Translations under genes and position numbers: made by a program
Shown here: piece after piece, positions 41,950-52,245 of the stretch
Layout: each line of letters opens with the position of its first letter
Position numbering within the stretch: the first letter of the stretch is position 1
Notes under the pieces: generated by a model
What the model saw: the letters and a program-made list of their open reading frames with translations, nothing else
Databases searched by the model: none
What the model was told of the DNA's origin: nothing
From: Melampsora larici-populina 98AG31
Lineage: Eukaryota; Basidiomycota; Pucciniomycetes; Pucciniales; Melampsoraceae
Length of the DNA: 64,000 nucleotides
Reading direction: 5' to 3'
Assembly (NCBI RefSeq): GCF_000204055.1
Contig: NW_006768861.1
Coordinates: 38,748 to 102,747 of the forward strand

Positions 41950-43505
41950 AAGATTGTTACGTTATCGCAAAGCTGGGAAAAAGCTTTGCGTAGCGTAACG
42001 AGCCAGCCTTGTTCGGGGTCAGGATCAGAGGTAGGGGCCGAAGACGCTGGTGCAGAAAGGGTCGGAGGAGTGTTGTCCATCGAAGGAAGTTCGTCAGGTT
42101 CGAAAGAGTCTTGCAATTGGGCCATGCCAGACTCTTCGTATGCGGCAATGTCCGCTTCAGTCAATTCACCAATACCCTCAAGAAAATCCCGCGCAATCAA
42201 ATTGATTACGTGGCACATACAGCCGTGCCAGCGCGAAGCCGCAGGCCATTTGATCCCAATTGTAGCGTACTGATCACTCAATTGGCGAGCCATGGATTGG
42301 TTGGAAGAAGCGTTGTTGCCGGTGATTGAGTAGTGTTTGCGAAGAGCTTAGACATGTTTGAGAGCCTTCCAATAGACCTTGGCAAGATTCTCACCTGTAT
42401 GTTTGCCTTCCAGTTTCTGAGAAAGAGAAAGAGAGATAGAGAAAGAATCAGCTGCCATCAAAAGGACAAATTAGAGTGGAAGGCGACTGACCTTGAAAGC
42501 AAGTAGACGTCAACAGAACCGACCCTCAGTGTTGAAAAAGAACCCATTGATTGCCATGTAAGTGTGTGAGAAATCCGCGCTTGTCCAGCAGTCGGTGGCT
42601 GTTGAAATCGACCCAGGTACCTCTGCGATTTCAGCAAGTAGTTTCTTTTCCAAGTCCTGGTACAGAAAATCCGAATCGGCCTTCACAGTCATTTGACCTG
42701 GCCAATGAAACGAGGGGTTAATGGCTCTAAGAGCCTTCTGCATCAAATCTCCCTTGAAAATTGAGAAAGGTAAGTTGTTCGAGACCACTGCGCCAATGAG
42801 GAGTGTACGCAGTGCTTGCTTGCGTTTGGCAGCGGCCACAGGATCCTCGTCAGGAGCGATGCTTCCAGGCTCGTGATTTGCCCACGCAAGTGCTAAACCG
42901 GGGCATCTTCGGCGGTGCTTATGCAAGTTCGAGTTTGGGCGGCCGGATATGGAAAGTGCAGCTCTACACCAATCGATACTAATCAGACATGTGCATGTTG
43001 TGCTGATAGGATAAAAATCAAATTTTGAAGCTACTTACGGACAGTGGAGACAGGCGTAGAGAAAGCATTGATCACCTTTGCTTGGCTCAGGCTGCGCTAC
43101 CTATGATCATTTAAAAGCAAAAATTGAAATAGCAATATGTTAGGATATGATACCAAAACAAACTTAAGAGGGGCCAAGGGTACTTACATCATAATAGAAG
43201 TACACATCTGATCAATGTGTACTTGGCTTTGAATTGTCACCATAGTGCAGTTGATCGTGAGGGGGTGAATCACCACGGTTACCTCCTGAGTTCATGGCCA
43301 AGCTGCTACCAGCAGGTCAAGATTGGGTTAAGGGTAAGGGGCAGGGAGGTAAGAACCCACAAGCTGTCGATGTCGAGTTGACGCGAGTCAAAGAGGTAAC
43401 ACAAGCAGTGGAGGTAGCACTGCGTGATGGAGCAGCTGGGAGACCGCGACGGGCGTAAGGTGAAGTCAAAGGTGTTACTTGGGGAGAGGGTGGATATTTA
43501 GGCAT
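41950..43505 (-). pseudogene. hAT-3 transposase, N-terminal half, with stops
   Basis: It starts MPKYPPSPQVTPLTSPYARR at ATG 43503-43505. A BED-type zinc finger (CFLYACLHCP... then SISGRPNSNLHKHRRRCPG) is followed by LPFSIFKGDLMQKALRAINP, STATDCWTSADFSHTYMAIN (catalytic region), KLEGKHTGENLAKVYWKAL and RWHGCMCHVINLIARDFLEG. Stops fall inside conserved sequence: TGA 42510-42512 (GRFC*RLLAFK) and TAA 42348-42350 (ALKHV*ALRKHY). The coding text runs out near 41,950 at the hAT-2 boundary and resumes in the segment ending at 36,165. Confidence 0.78.
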
Positions 43506-44250
43506 GATGTCTTTGAGATAAAGAACCTGTCTGATTGTGATTCAAAAGGTTGGAAAAATTGGAAACGGAAAGAGTAATCAACAAAAGTCAGAAAATACAA
43601 TGACTTGAGGAGGAGAGTGAAAATCAGGGAGTATACTATATAGAATGGTTGCTCACCGGATGTCAAGTTCCCATTCCAGGCCTCCGAGATCCTTCATCTC
43701 GGAGTTGACCCACCCCAGCGCTGGTAGCCACATCTAAGCCACCTTTGCTAATTAGTTGTTCAAATTCCAAGCTGAGATCTTGATTGAGGGTGTTGAGGAG
43801 TCTAGAAGGGAAGTGAAATGGTAGGCCAACGGAGTAAGGCGTGGACGAGAAGCCAGATCGAGAGTTGATGAGGTAATTTCGAGATTGTAAGTAAGTCAAG
43901 GTGATTGAGTCGATATTGTACAAATAGGTGTTGATGAGGTGAATGAGTTGATAATGATATTGTAAGCCAAATAGACCGTACGACGCATATGATCGAAGTT
44001 GATATGGGTCGGTTTGGATGAGTATATGAGTGAGTATACTCATCCAAACATTGTGCGCGCTGAAAGTGGGCTAGTGAGTAAAGGGCATGGAGACAGGGCG
44101 CATATGAGTTATGTGTAGCCACATTACATATACAGGTGAGTATTCCAATGCCGAGTACTACTCAGTCGGGGCCCATCGAGAGTACTACATACTCTCGCTC
44201 GGGGGCAAAACCCGCTCAAAGTGAGTATGAGTTGAGTATACTCATACTCA
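43506..44250. other. 5' region and right subterminal zone of hAT-3
   Basis: No separate gene is supported. The last 200 bases are dense in GAGTATACTC/GAGTACT words, mirrored by those at 35,620-35,880. They are the likely transposase-binding subterminal repeats of hAT-3. Confidence 0.55.
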
Positions 44251-44263
44251 CACTTGCATCCCT

Positions 44264-45770
44264 TGTGCCTGGGTTCAACCCCCTAGTGTGGCACATAAAT
44301 CATAATTCAGCAGGAAATCTGGAGCCTAGCTTGTCTAAGACCACACTGAATGTTTCGCCTTGGGGTATCATCGATAGCCTTTGCATAACTTGAAGTATGC
44401 CCCACCAACTAATTTTTACCCTTTTTTCAAGCTCATTCAACAGGCACAGATCTCGAATCCGAAATGCCACAAAAACCCATTTCATCTATTTTTCCAACAA
44501 CCACTCCACAAAACCTTTGAGGAATTCGTGGTACAGCGTCCACCCTCATCAAACCTCAGAACTATTCAACGGTCCTCCAGGAAGACGAGAAAGTTGCCAA
44601 AAGCAACGCTATGAGACTCAAACCGTCCGCCCAACACCTACTCATCTTCAGTGATGGATCACGCATCCCATCCAAAACGACGGCAGCCGCGGCATGGTGC
44701 GCAAACACGAGAGCTGCAAAAGCCGAACACCTAGGGCCGGCACGATCACACGGCATCTATCAGGCCGAGTACAGAGGTGTACAGCTGGGACTGAAGATCA
44801 CCCTCGAAAGAGCGACACCAACCACAAACCAAACCACGATTATACTCGACAACCAAGGGGTCGTCAAAGACCTCACATCCAACTCCTCCTCCATTTCATC
44901 ACTTGACAATCGCCACGCGACCTTCAAGTTACTTCAGTGCTTACACCAAGCTTTCCCAACCATGCGCATCACGATACGTTGGTGTCCCGGCCACAACGGC
45001 ATACCAGGAAATGAAGAAGCAGATAAGATCGCTAATACACTAGCGAAAAGATCCTTACCGAGCACATTTACTAACACTCCAAACACAGCAGGCTTCTTGG
45101 CGGCCATAAAGGAATGGCAAACAGAACAAGCGAACTCATTCACCGAGCCCGAAATCAAGAGACTAGGGCACAAGCCTCAACCCAAGAAACACATTGACGG
45201 ACTTTCCACACTCCTCAAGCACGAAATCGCCACCATCACTCAACTGCGCTCAGGACATGCCCCTCTCAACACCTATCTCAACCGCTTTAAGCAACCAATT
45301 GACCCAGTCTGTGAATGTCAATGTGGGCTTGAAACTGTTGATCATTTTCTTCTTATCTGCCAGAATTACGAACAACAACGAAACACACTCGAACACGCTA
45401 TTCACGAGCACAACACAAAGATGGACAAAAGAATCCTGTCCAACCCCAGCAGCTTTAAAGCCGTCGCCAAATACTGCAACTCCACTTGGAGGTTTGCAAA
45501 CAGATGGATCTGGGCCAAGGCCACAGACGAACCACGTCCAAATGATAGACCACAACCACCTGAATGAATCTTAAGGTTCCTTTCTTCCCCCTACTTCACC
45601 GCCCCCCTCTTAAAACACAAAAATGCACATGTATACTAGATGAAACAGCCAACAGCTACCTTTCCCCTGACACAGCCAGAGGGGTTTTACCGGTGCTGGA
45701 CATATTACATAGTGCTTGATAGCCTAGCGGCTCCAAAAGCACTTAAAGCAATGCAAAAAAAAAAAAAAAA
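44264..45770 (+). mobile_element. 5'-truncated Tad-like LINE with poly(A) and target duplication
   Basis: The element ends in a 17-A tail (about 45,754-45,770). CACTTGCATCCCT occurs just before it (44251-44263) and just after the A-tail (45771-45783). This is a 13-bp target duplication. Only the 3' end is present, encoding an RNase H domain and a cysteine cluster; endonuclease and reverse transcriptase regions are missing. The duplicated target is itself the terminal sequence of hAT-3. Confidence 0.9.
44521..45567 (+). pseudogene. LINE ORF2 C-terminal part: RNase H domain and cysteine motif
   Basis: RNase H landmarks with the four acidic residues are visible: LLIFSDGSRIP, GIYQAEYRGVQLG, IILDNQGVV and CPGHNGIPGNEEADKIA. 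Downstream, CECQCGLETVDHFLLIC is the cysteine/histidine motif near the end of Tad/I-type LINE proteins. The frame is open from 44521 to TGA 45565-45567. A TGA at 44518-44520 precedes it, and the rest of ORF2 is absent, so it is a remnant. RNase H within ORF2 fits the Tad/I group of fungi. Confidence 0.85.
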
Positions 45771-45792
45771 CACTTGCATCCCTGATATGAAT

Positions 45793-46202
45793 CATGAACT
45801 CGACTCACCTCACCTCATGCCACTTCCATTCCTCACTCACCCGACTCTCCTACACACAATCTCAACGTCAACATCTTCAATACCTCAATTCCAACATCGA
45901 GTTTTGTGTGGATCTCTATCACACCTCAGTCGCATCTTCAACTAAAATTGAAATACTTTTAATCTTATCATTGTTGACTCTATTGTAGTGGATCATAGAC
46001 ATTAGATGAACGGAAAATAACCAAAGACAAAATCAATTTTGGTTATGTAGACTCGGAGTCAACAAAAGTTTCATCATCACAATTGAGCTCCTTGAGGCTC
46101 CTTGATATTCAGTCCAAAGACGAATACAGGGATCAGGATGAAGTGTTTCAAACAAAACGGGAAAACTTGCTAAAATTCGAAGAGGAAGAGGGAGGTTAGC
46201 GA
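45793..46202. other. No gene seen
   Basis: Spacer between the right target duplication of hAT-3 and the right copy of the hairpin-core repeat. AT-rich, no coding or RNA feature recognised. Confidence 0.4.
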
Positions 46203-46310
46203 ACGTAATGCGAACGTAATGCGAACAAGATCCGTGATTGAAGAAAGTTGTGAACCCCGTCACCGCGACTTTCTTCAATCGGGTCTCGGACCTATTTATT
46301 CCCGCGGTGT
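46203..46310. repeat. Flanking repeat with hairpin core, right copy (inverted)
   Basis: Read as reverse complement it matches the left copy: GGGAATAAATAGGTCCGAGACCC at one side, ACGGATCTTG and GCATTACGTT repeats at the other, with the same hairpin arms GATTGAAGAAAGT/ACTTTCTTCAATC. The loop AACCCCGTCACC, however, runs in the same plus-strand direction as the left copy, not the opposite one. Confidence 0.75.
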
Positions 46311-46391
46311 CAGCTTTGCGACTATCCAAAGATCGTGTGAGGTCGTGTTGCTTTTACACAGAGTGCAACATTTTAAATTTGTCAATCATCC

Positions 46392-46784
46392 ATGCCTTCC
46401 ATCCAGATTGAGGTCCAAGTGACTTTGACATCGGACGATGTGACATGCCACGGCAAGGTTCATTGGCAATCAAAGCAGGTGCTTCTTGAGTCTTCGCCGA
46501 CTCCTTGGTCAACTTCTATAGCTGCTCTGAAGTTGGATCCGCCTTCACTCGACCTCACCAGGCTCGGGGTAAGCAGTTCTAAGGGAGAAAACTTCATTCT
46601 ATCATTAACACTGGTGACCAACATTTTGTACTTGCACCTTCAACCCAGGTATGTACGCGGTCCCTTTGTGTTCAAATCTTCGACCCTGGTTCTTTGGCCT
46701 TACTCAGTCCAACTCGAGTATCGACAGTGTCAACTTTTCTGGTCGGGCCTAGACTTGTATCTTCCACTTCTTCCTCCCCAGTGA
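46392..46784 (+). CDS. Hypothetical frame of doubtful status
   Basis: An ATG at 46392 opens 130 codons (MPSIQIEVQVTLTSDDVTCH, then ESSPTPWSTSIAALKLDPPS) to a TGA at 46782-46784. A GTAAGC at about 46,570 could be a splice donor. I recognise no domain. It lies in the transition from transposon-rich to gene-rich DNA and could be a first exon, a small gene or chance. Confidence 0.2.
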   Translation: MPSIQIEVQVTLTSDDVTCHGKVHWQSKQVLLESSPTPWSTSIAALKLDPPSLDLTRLGVSSSKGENFILSLTLVTNILYLHLQPRYVRGPFVFKSSTLVLWPYSVQLEYRQCQLFWSGLDLYLPLLPPQ

Positions 46785-47611
46785 ATTACTCAATGACTAT
46801 CATTGGTGCAATGTGATCTGCGCGACTTGAACCTCATCAGTCAAGCCCTGACAAAATCATGTGCAGGTCATCAAATCTATTGACAAATTATAAACAAGCA
46901 GTCAAAACATATCAGATCGATAGCAGTCCTGCTACGATCGTTAGCGGCCCATTTCAGGGCTGCGCATTAACGGTCTGGAATTCCATTCTACATCAGCCTG
47001 TCCCGGTGACTCAAGCACAATCGACCTTAGCTTTTTGATCTCGGGATATAAAGTCTGCTATCACCTCCTCAAAGGTTATCTGATCAGCAATCGACTATTA
47101 CGCTTTGTCTTACCATCAGCAGCGTGCCTTGTATCCTTCGCGACTTCTGACGCTTAGTTAAACCTTGAGCCAACCGATAAAACCTCTTATCTGACCACAC
47201 TTACCGTTCAGCCTATCATAGGACTCAATCTCTTTAGCGGTCTTTATTAACTTTTGACTCTCAATTTCTCCTTCTTGCCTTGAAGCTTTTATATCATCGG
47301 TCATCTCTTGATTCCTTGAATATCACCTCTTAGCCCTCCCAAAGTGTCTGTCGTGGGACTTACGGTAGCATCTGCTTTGTTCTCTTTATCAACCAATTCT
47401 TCATTCTCAAACTCCATTAATCACTCTTCCGAACAATTTTCGACGCGTATCTGCCTTCCGATATCCTACTCTAATAATTGATTATCGCCGCTACTCATAC
47501 ATCCCTCAATAGTAACAATCAGATTAACTAGCACATCTTCATCACAGAGGCTCGAACCAGCAAACCAGTTTTTCAAGCTTCAGAATAATTCCTTCAGCCT
47601 CAAATCACAAG
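46785..47611. other. Upstream region of the kinase gene, no gene seen
   Basis: A non-coding stretch with a pyrimidine-rich tract before the kinase ATG, consistent with promoter and 5' leader. No splice or TATA signal was certain. Confidence 0.4.
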
Positions 47612-49864
47612 ATGAGGAAAACATATCAATTAGCTCCGATACCACCGTTCCGAGGAGGTGGTGCAAAAATCCCTGTCTCAACCTCGACATCATCGTGCTC
47701 TTCCACACTCTCGGAAATGACGCAGTCACAAAGCTCTTCGTCCTTGGCGATTTCTGTGGACGATGAAAGTCTGGTGGCACCACTACTCCTGTCCTCTACT
47801 CTCTCGCCCCGCGTCTTTCACGCCGATCAAAACCCCTCAACCTCGACCAGCCCACCGCTCACTTCCTTCCATGTTACAAGGCGTCGACCTTCAATTTTGT
47901 CCAAACTGAAGGCAGAACCACCTCCAGCTTATTCACTTACTCAACATGGCGCAGATGCTCTTCCACCACCTTCATCACTTCCTCGCCAGCCAAATAATCC
48001 TGATCGTTGTGGTGCTAACTCATCATCCTCGCCAGACCCACCTTCATTCTCAAAGGCTGTCAACAGCGATATCCGAGCCAGTCTTGTACCTTTGCGTTTT
48101 CAAACTAAAAAAACATTCGCATCTAAACCTTCATCAAGCCTTTCCAGCATCAAGGGCACTCCCGTTGATGAGAATAACCCCGATCGTGCTCTTATTAGTT
48201 CACCATCAAGATCTGAACGCGCAGCCCAAGCAGAATCTTATTTTGCAAGTTTAAAGTCGAAGAATGCACGGAATGCGATGAGTGCATTATCTTTCCCATC
48301 TTTGGATGGTAATAGTCTCACCCCCCCTCCAACTCCTGATACCCGCCTACAGAAAGCGGGTTCGATCAAGTCTGTCAGCAAATTGGCAGCAAGCTTGAAC
48401 GGCCCAAATCTTTTGACACTCCGAGGGCTTCCTCCTACTCCTTCAACTTCCCCCATCAACAAAGTCCATTCGCCCCTCACTCCTCTCACCGTATCAGCCA
48501 AGGCACTCAGTCTACATCGGCTCAATCCACTCTTTGACAGGACATATTTAATTGGTGATGAGCTAGGAAGTGGTGGGTTCGGATTTGTTGTTCAGGCTAC
48601 TCGTCAAAATGATGGTCTTCTCTGCGCGGTCAAATTCATCTACAAAGATAAGATTCCATCTCACGCATGGGTTAAGGATGACTTCTGGGGAGATGAAGAC
48701 GACTGTAACGGTATCTTGCGGTCTAAAGACGGAGTCAAGAGGGTACCCCTAGAGGCCGTAAGTTCCATTGTAGCAATGACCCTTGTCTTCTTTAACGAAA
48801 TTGACGTTTTTATCTTTCTTTCGATTGTAGTACGTTCTCAAGACCATCCAACATCGTGGGGTTGTATCCTATGTGGATTTGTTCGAGGACCAGAGCTATC
48901 TTTACCTAGTATGTGGCTTCGTTTCTTCAACATTTGTAGCTCACTGATCTTACTCAATTACCTTGCCCCTTCTCAGGTTATGGAGCACCACGGATCTCCT
49001 TGGGCAGCTCCCGAAAAGGAAAACAAACCTATATTGTCATCTCTTCCGCTACATGCTATGACCTCTTTACTGAAGATCACACCGTCTAAGAAAAAACCAT
49101 TGCAACCCTATGTGAATGGGACCCTACTACCTTCCGGTCCTAGATCATTGAGCCCTTCGACATTCTCACCAGCTCTAAGCATTCCTACGCAAGCACCTGC
49201 AATGATGAGACGATCCTCGTGCGATCTATTCGAATGTATAGAACAGCACAGTCGTCTTCCTGAACATTTTGCAAAATATGTTTTTGCTCAGTTGGTGGAT
49301 GTGGTGGGATGTTTACATTATAACGGATTCGTTCATCGCGATATCAAAGATGAAAACATTGTGATCGATGACAAATACCGGGTTAAACTCATCGATTTCG
49401 GTTCTACTTTCCTCTTCGATTATCGCAAGGAGGTTCCATCGCTAGCTCGGTTTTATGGTAAGCGCATCTCCATAACATTTCTTCTTGAAATCCTTGACTA
49501 ATGTCATCCTTTCTCTTTCTAAGGAACCATGAACTTCGCTGCACCTGAGATATTAAAGAAAGGAACATATCAACCAATAGCAGCCGAGATATGGTCATTA
49601 GGCATCCTACTCACCATTCTAGTCACAGGAGAATCTTTCTTTCGTGACACAGAAGCTGTAAAGGGATACAGAGCTTCTGCACCCAATTCACCCATCTCAG
49701 AAAGCTGTATGGATCTTATCTTTCGTTGCTTAGCTTATGATCCTAATGATCGTTGGAATTGTTTTCGAATTCGTACTCATCCTTGGTTAGCTGATTGTCT
49801 TTGGCCTTGGTCTGATGTTCCACGTGATGCCTCTCTCGAAGGTAACAAACGTGTAAGGAAGTAA
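47612..49864 (+). CDS. PAS-kinase-like serine/threonine protein kinase, 681 aa
   Basis: It phosphorylates Ser/Thr on target proteins. PAS kinases (yeast Psk1/2 type) link nutrient state to sugar and glycogen metabolism. Exons are 47612-48757, 48831-48908, 48977-49457 and 49524-49864, all GT-AG and in phase. Residues 1-310 are Ser/Pro/Thr-rich and disordered, with no PAS fold that I can see. Kinase landmarks: glycine loop GDELGSGGFGFV (from residue 315), Lys341 in CAVKFIYKDK, HRDIKDEN (528-535, catalytic Asp530), LIDFGS (Asp548), MNFAAPEILKKG (Glu577) and DRWNCFRIRTHPWL. HRDIKDENIVID with LIDFGS is the PASK-type signature, and VMEHHGSPW also matches that group. An insert of about 90 residues separates the VMEHHGSP hinge from CDLFECIEQHSRLPE. 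The start is the first in-frame ATG. Substrate is unknown. Confidence 0.87.
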
Positions 49865-50645
49865 GAAGTTGAAAGTTTGGTTTTGGAAATCGGTTCCCTC
49901 GTGCTTGTTTTGGTTCTTCCATATGTTCTGTTCATTAATATCTCATTTATTGCACTTTTACCATTCGTCATCTCACCTAATAATGAACCATTCCTTTTCC
50001 CTCAACACTTTCATTTTCCTTCCTCAGCACCAACTCAGATTTCATTTTTTTCATGCCGATTCGTATCCCATGTTTTCTTTCAATTGTTAACCTTATCATG
50101 TACCCTCTTCTCTTTATCAGAAAAAAAAATCACTAACTTGTGTAGTTCTAATTATTCTTTCTCTTTTTCTACCGGAAGCAGTATCTGTATTTGTTGTATT
50201 GGGTCGGCCTTTTATCTCTTTCTTATCTTGGCATCTTTCTCTTTACTTGATTTACATGGATGACATAATGAATTCACATTTTCCGAAACATACCTCACAG
50301 ACTCACGTTGCCACACGATCCATGATTGTATTCTGATCCCGCAAAAAACATAAGCCTATGTTACAGTCCTTATCCCCATCTGTTTGACAATCGTGGATTC
50401 CATGAACCACCAGAAGATGAGAAATGTCCACTCTGCAAATGTCTCTGGCAAACGTGTGAATTGTCTTGGAGTCTGTTTTATCATTCAGGATTGCATGAAT
50501 AAAATTTTAAGTAGAACAACAAGGGAATTTCTGGACATTCATTTTGCTCCCGAGCAGATATCACACCATTTTTAACTGAAAGAATTTTTCTTCCATCACA
50601 GGGAAAATAATTTTGATAAATACAACAGTTTGATTACAAAACATC
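49865..50645. other. 3' flanks of two convergent genes
   Basis: T-rich DNA after the kinase stop and before the minus-strand dehydrogenase end. Both transcripts terminate here. No further gene was seen. Confidence 0.5.
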
Positions 50646-52245
50646 TTAAGCATGAACTGCACTAGGTTTAACATCATGTGATTTCAAAGAACTGAGTGAA
50701 GGAGTACCAGGAGCAGGAGGATTGGAAAACCGAGTTTGAACAAAAGTTTTCAAAATACCCATTTCTTTTTCATCAAATGATTTATAAAGTTCAGGAAATT
50801 CATCTATAGAAAACCTATGACTTAAGATGATGGTAGGATCAAATTCTCCACTTTCTACTTTCTTAAGTAATTCTTTCCAATACATTTGTACTGGTGCTTG
50901 ACCTGTACCTCTTAATGTGATACCTTTTTCCATTAAGGCTCCAATTAGAAATTGATTGGTCCAACCTGCGTAATCAGCTACTAGAGAGATTGTTCCGAAT
51001 TTTCTTACTGCTTGGATGGCTTCATTCACAACTTCGGATGAATCAGTTTCCAATCCGATTGCACGTTGAACGGTGTGAATGATCCCCTTGGTATAACGGA
51101 AGGCGGCTGCATCGATGGCGCAATTAACTCCTTCTGGTTCAAGTCTGATAGACATTCATGATCAGAAAAGTTCTCAATTCAGAATAGACGTACGAAGTAA
51201 AGGAAAATTGTAAGACTTACTCGTATATCGCTTTTACCACATCAGTTTGAACATCATAATTAATCACGTCACATCCAAGGATCTCAGAAGCCATTGCCAA
51301 ACGTTCTGGAACTCTATCAATACAAATCACTCTTCTTGCACCTTCTAATTTACACCATTTAGCAGCATATAAACCAATAGGACCCATACCCCAAATAGCT
51401 ACACTTTTACCTTCTTTAACATCAGCACATTTAACTGAATGATAAGAAGTTGGAATAATATCACTTAAAAATAAAGCTTTTTCATCTGGAATTGAATTTG
51501 GAATTTTTAATAAATTCGTATCACCAAATGGACATCTAACATATTCTGCTTGACCACCTGCAAATCCACCTGCAAAATGAGTATAACCAAATAATCCAGC
51601 AAATGGTTTTCCATATAATTTTTCTTGTAATTTACTTGAATTCGTTCGATCACACATAGAAGAAAGACCTTCTTTACAAAAAGAACAATCACCACAACTA
51701 TTCAAAAGAATATGTAATCAAAATCAAAAGTCAATATAAACTAATTCCAAAAAAAAAGACAATATGAAATGATAAGAATGAGATGAAGAAAAAGATAATC
51801 TTACGCTATTTGAAATGAAGCCACTACACGATCACCTTTTTTAACATTTTTAATAGCACTACCAACTTCATCTACAATCCCCATCCATTCGTGTCCTAAA
51901 ATATCACCTTTTTGCATTTGCATGATTTCTTTATGATATAAATGTAAATCTGAACCACAAATAGTTGTACCAGTAACTTTACAAATCACATCATTTGGTT
52001 CAGTGATCGCTGGTACTGGAACCTAAATACAAAATCGGAGATCATTTACACTTTTTAATTATCGATTTTCTTGATGGAATTGGAATCTCAAGAAAGATAC
52101 TCACGGTTTCTAATCTAACATCTTTATTACCATACCATCGTAGTGCTAACATAGATTCACCAGGTCTAGTTAACGGTTTATTGGTAGTCACCGTTTCTCG
52201 GTCACCTAAATATTCTTCAACTTTGTTAGTCACAAATGTATTCAT
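50646..52245 (-). CDS. Zinc-dependent alcohol dehydrogenase, formaldehyde-dehydrogenase-like, 444 aa
   Basis: A medium-chain NAD(P)-dependent dehydrogenase, probably cytosolic. Exons are 52105-52245, 51805-52022, 51221-51697 and 50646-51144, all in phase. The start is ATG 52243-52245. Catalytic zinc ligands are likely Cys69 (TTICGSDLH) and His91 with Glu92 (LGHEWMG). The structural zinc cluster CGDCSFCKEGLSSMC (Cys121, 124, 127, 135) is complete. LSDIIPTSYHS resembles the catalytic loop of formaldehyde-dehydrogenase-type enzymes, where the third ligand is Asp. The Rossmann motif AIWGMGPIGLYAAKW is intact. A tail (FSNPPAPGTPSLSSL) extends past the usual fold end. The closest group is bacterial and fungal Zn-ADHs annotated as glutathione-independent formaldehyde dehydrogenase; the true substrate cannot be read from sequence. 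Confidence 0.88.

Larger units (their letters stand above)
35594..45784 (-). mobile_element. hAT element 3 (10.2 kb), host to two nested insertions
   Basis: The left end CTGGGATGCAAGTGTGAGT (from 35594) pairs with the right end CAGGGATGCAAGTGTGAGT (reverse complement). The inner part of the right end is at about 44,244-44,263 and its outermost part at 45,771-45,784, because a LINE split it. Flanks are AGATGAAT (35586-35593) and ATATGAAT (45785-45792), a 7-of-8 match to an 8-bp duplication. Subterminal zones at both ends are full of GAGTACT/GAGTATACTC words (35,620-35,880 and 44,030-44,245). The minus-strand transposase is split into two halves by a plus-strand hAT gene. Confidence 0.75.

Noticed and set aside
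43663..44122. Minus-strand frames upstream of hAT-3
   Set aside because: They fall in the subterminal GAGTATACTC zone, overlap in two frames and show no domain.
44264..44310. tRNA-like 3' arm (GGGTTCAACCCCC)
   Set aside because: Only a T-arm-like hairpin is present, with no D-arm, anticodon arm or A box in front. It lies at the LINE 5' junction.
35434..46310. A single giant transposon bounded by the inverted hairpin-core repeats
   Set aside because: hAT-3 has its own ends and target duplications inside these repeats, at unequal distances (53 and about 410 bp), so they need not be its termini.
49869..50263. Two overlapping plus-strand frames after the kinase
   Set aside because: T-rich 3' UTR gives Phe/Leu/Ser-rich chance frames with no domain.
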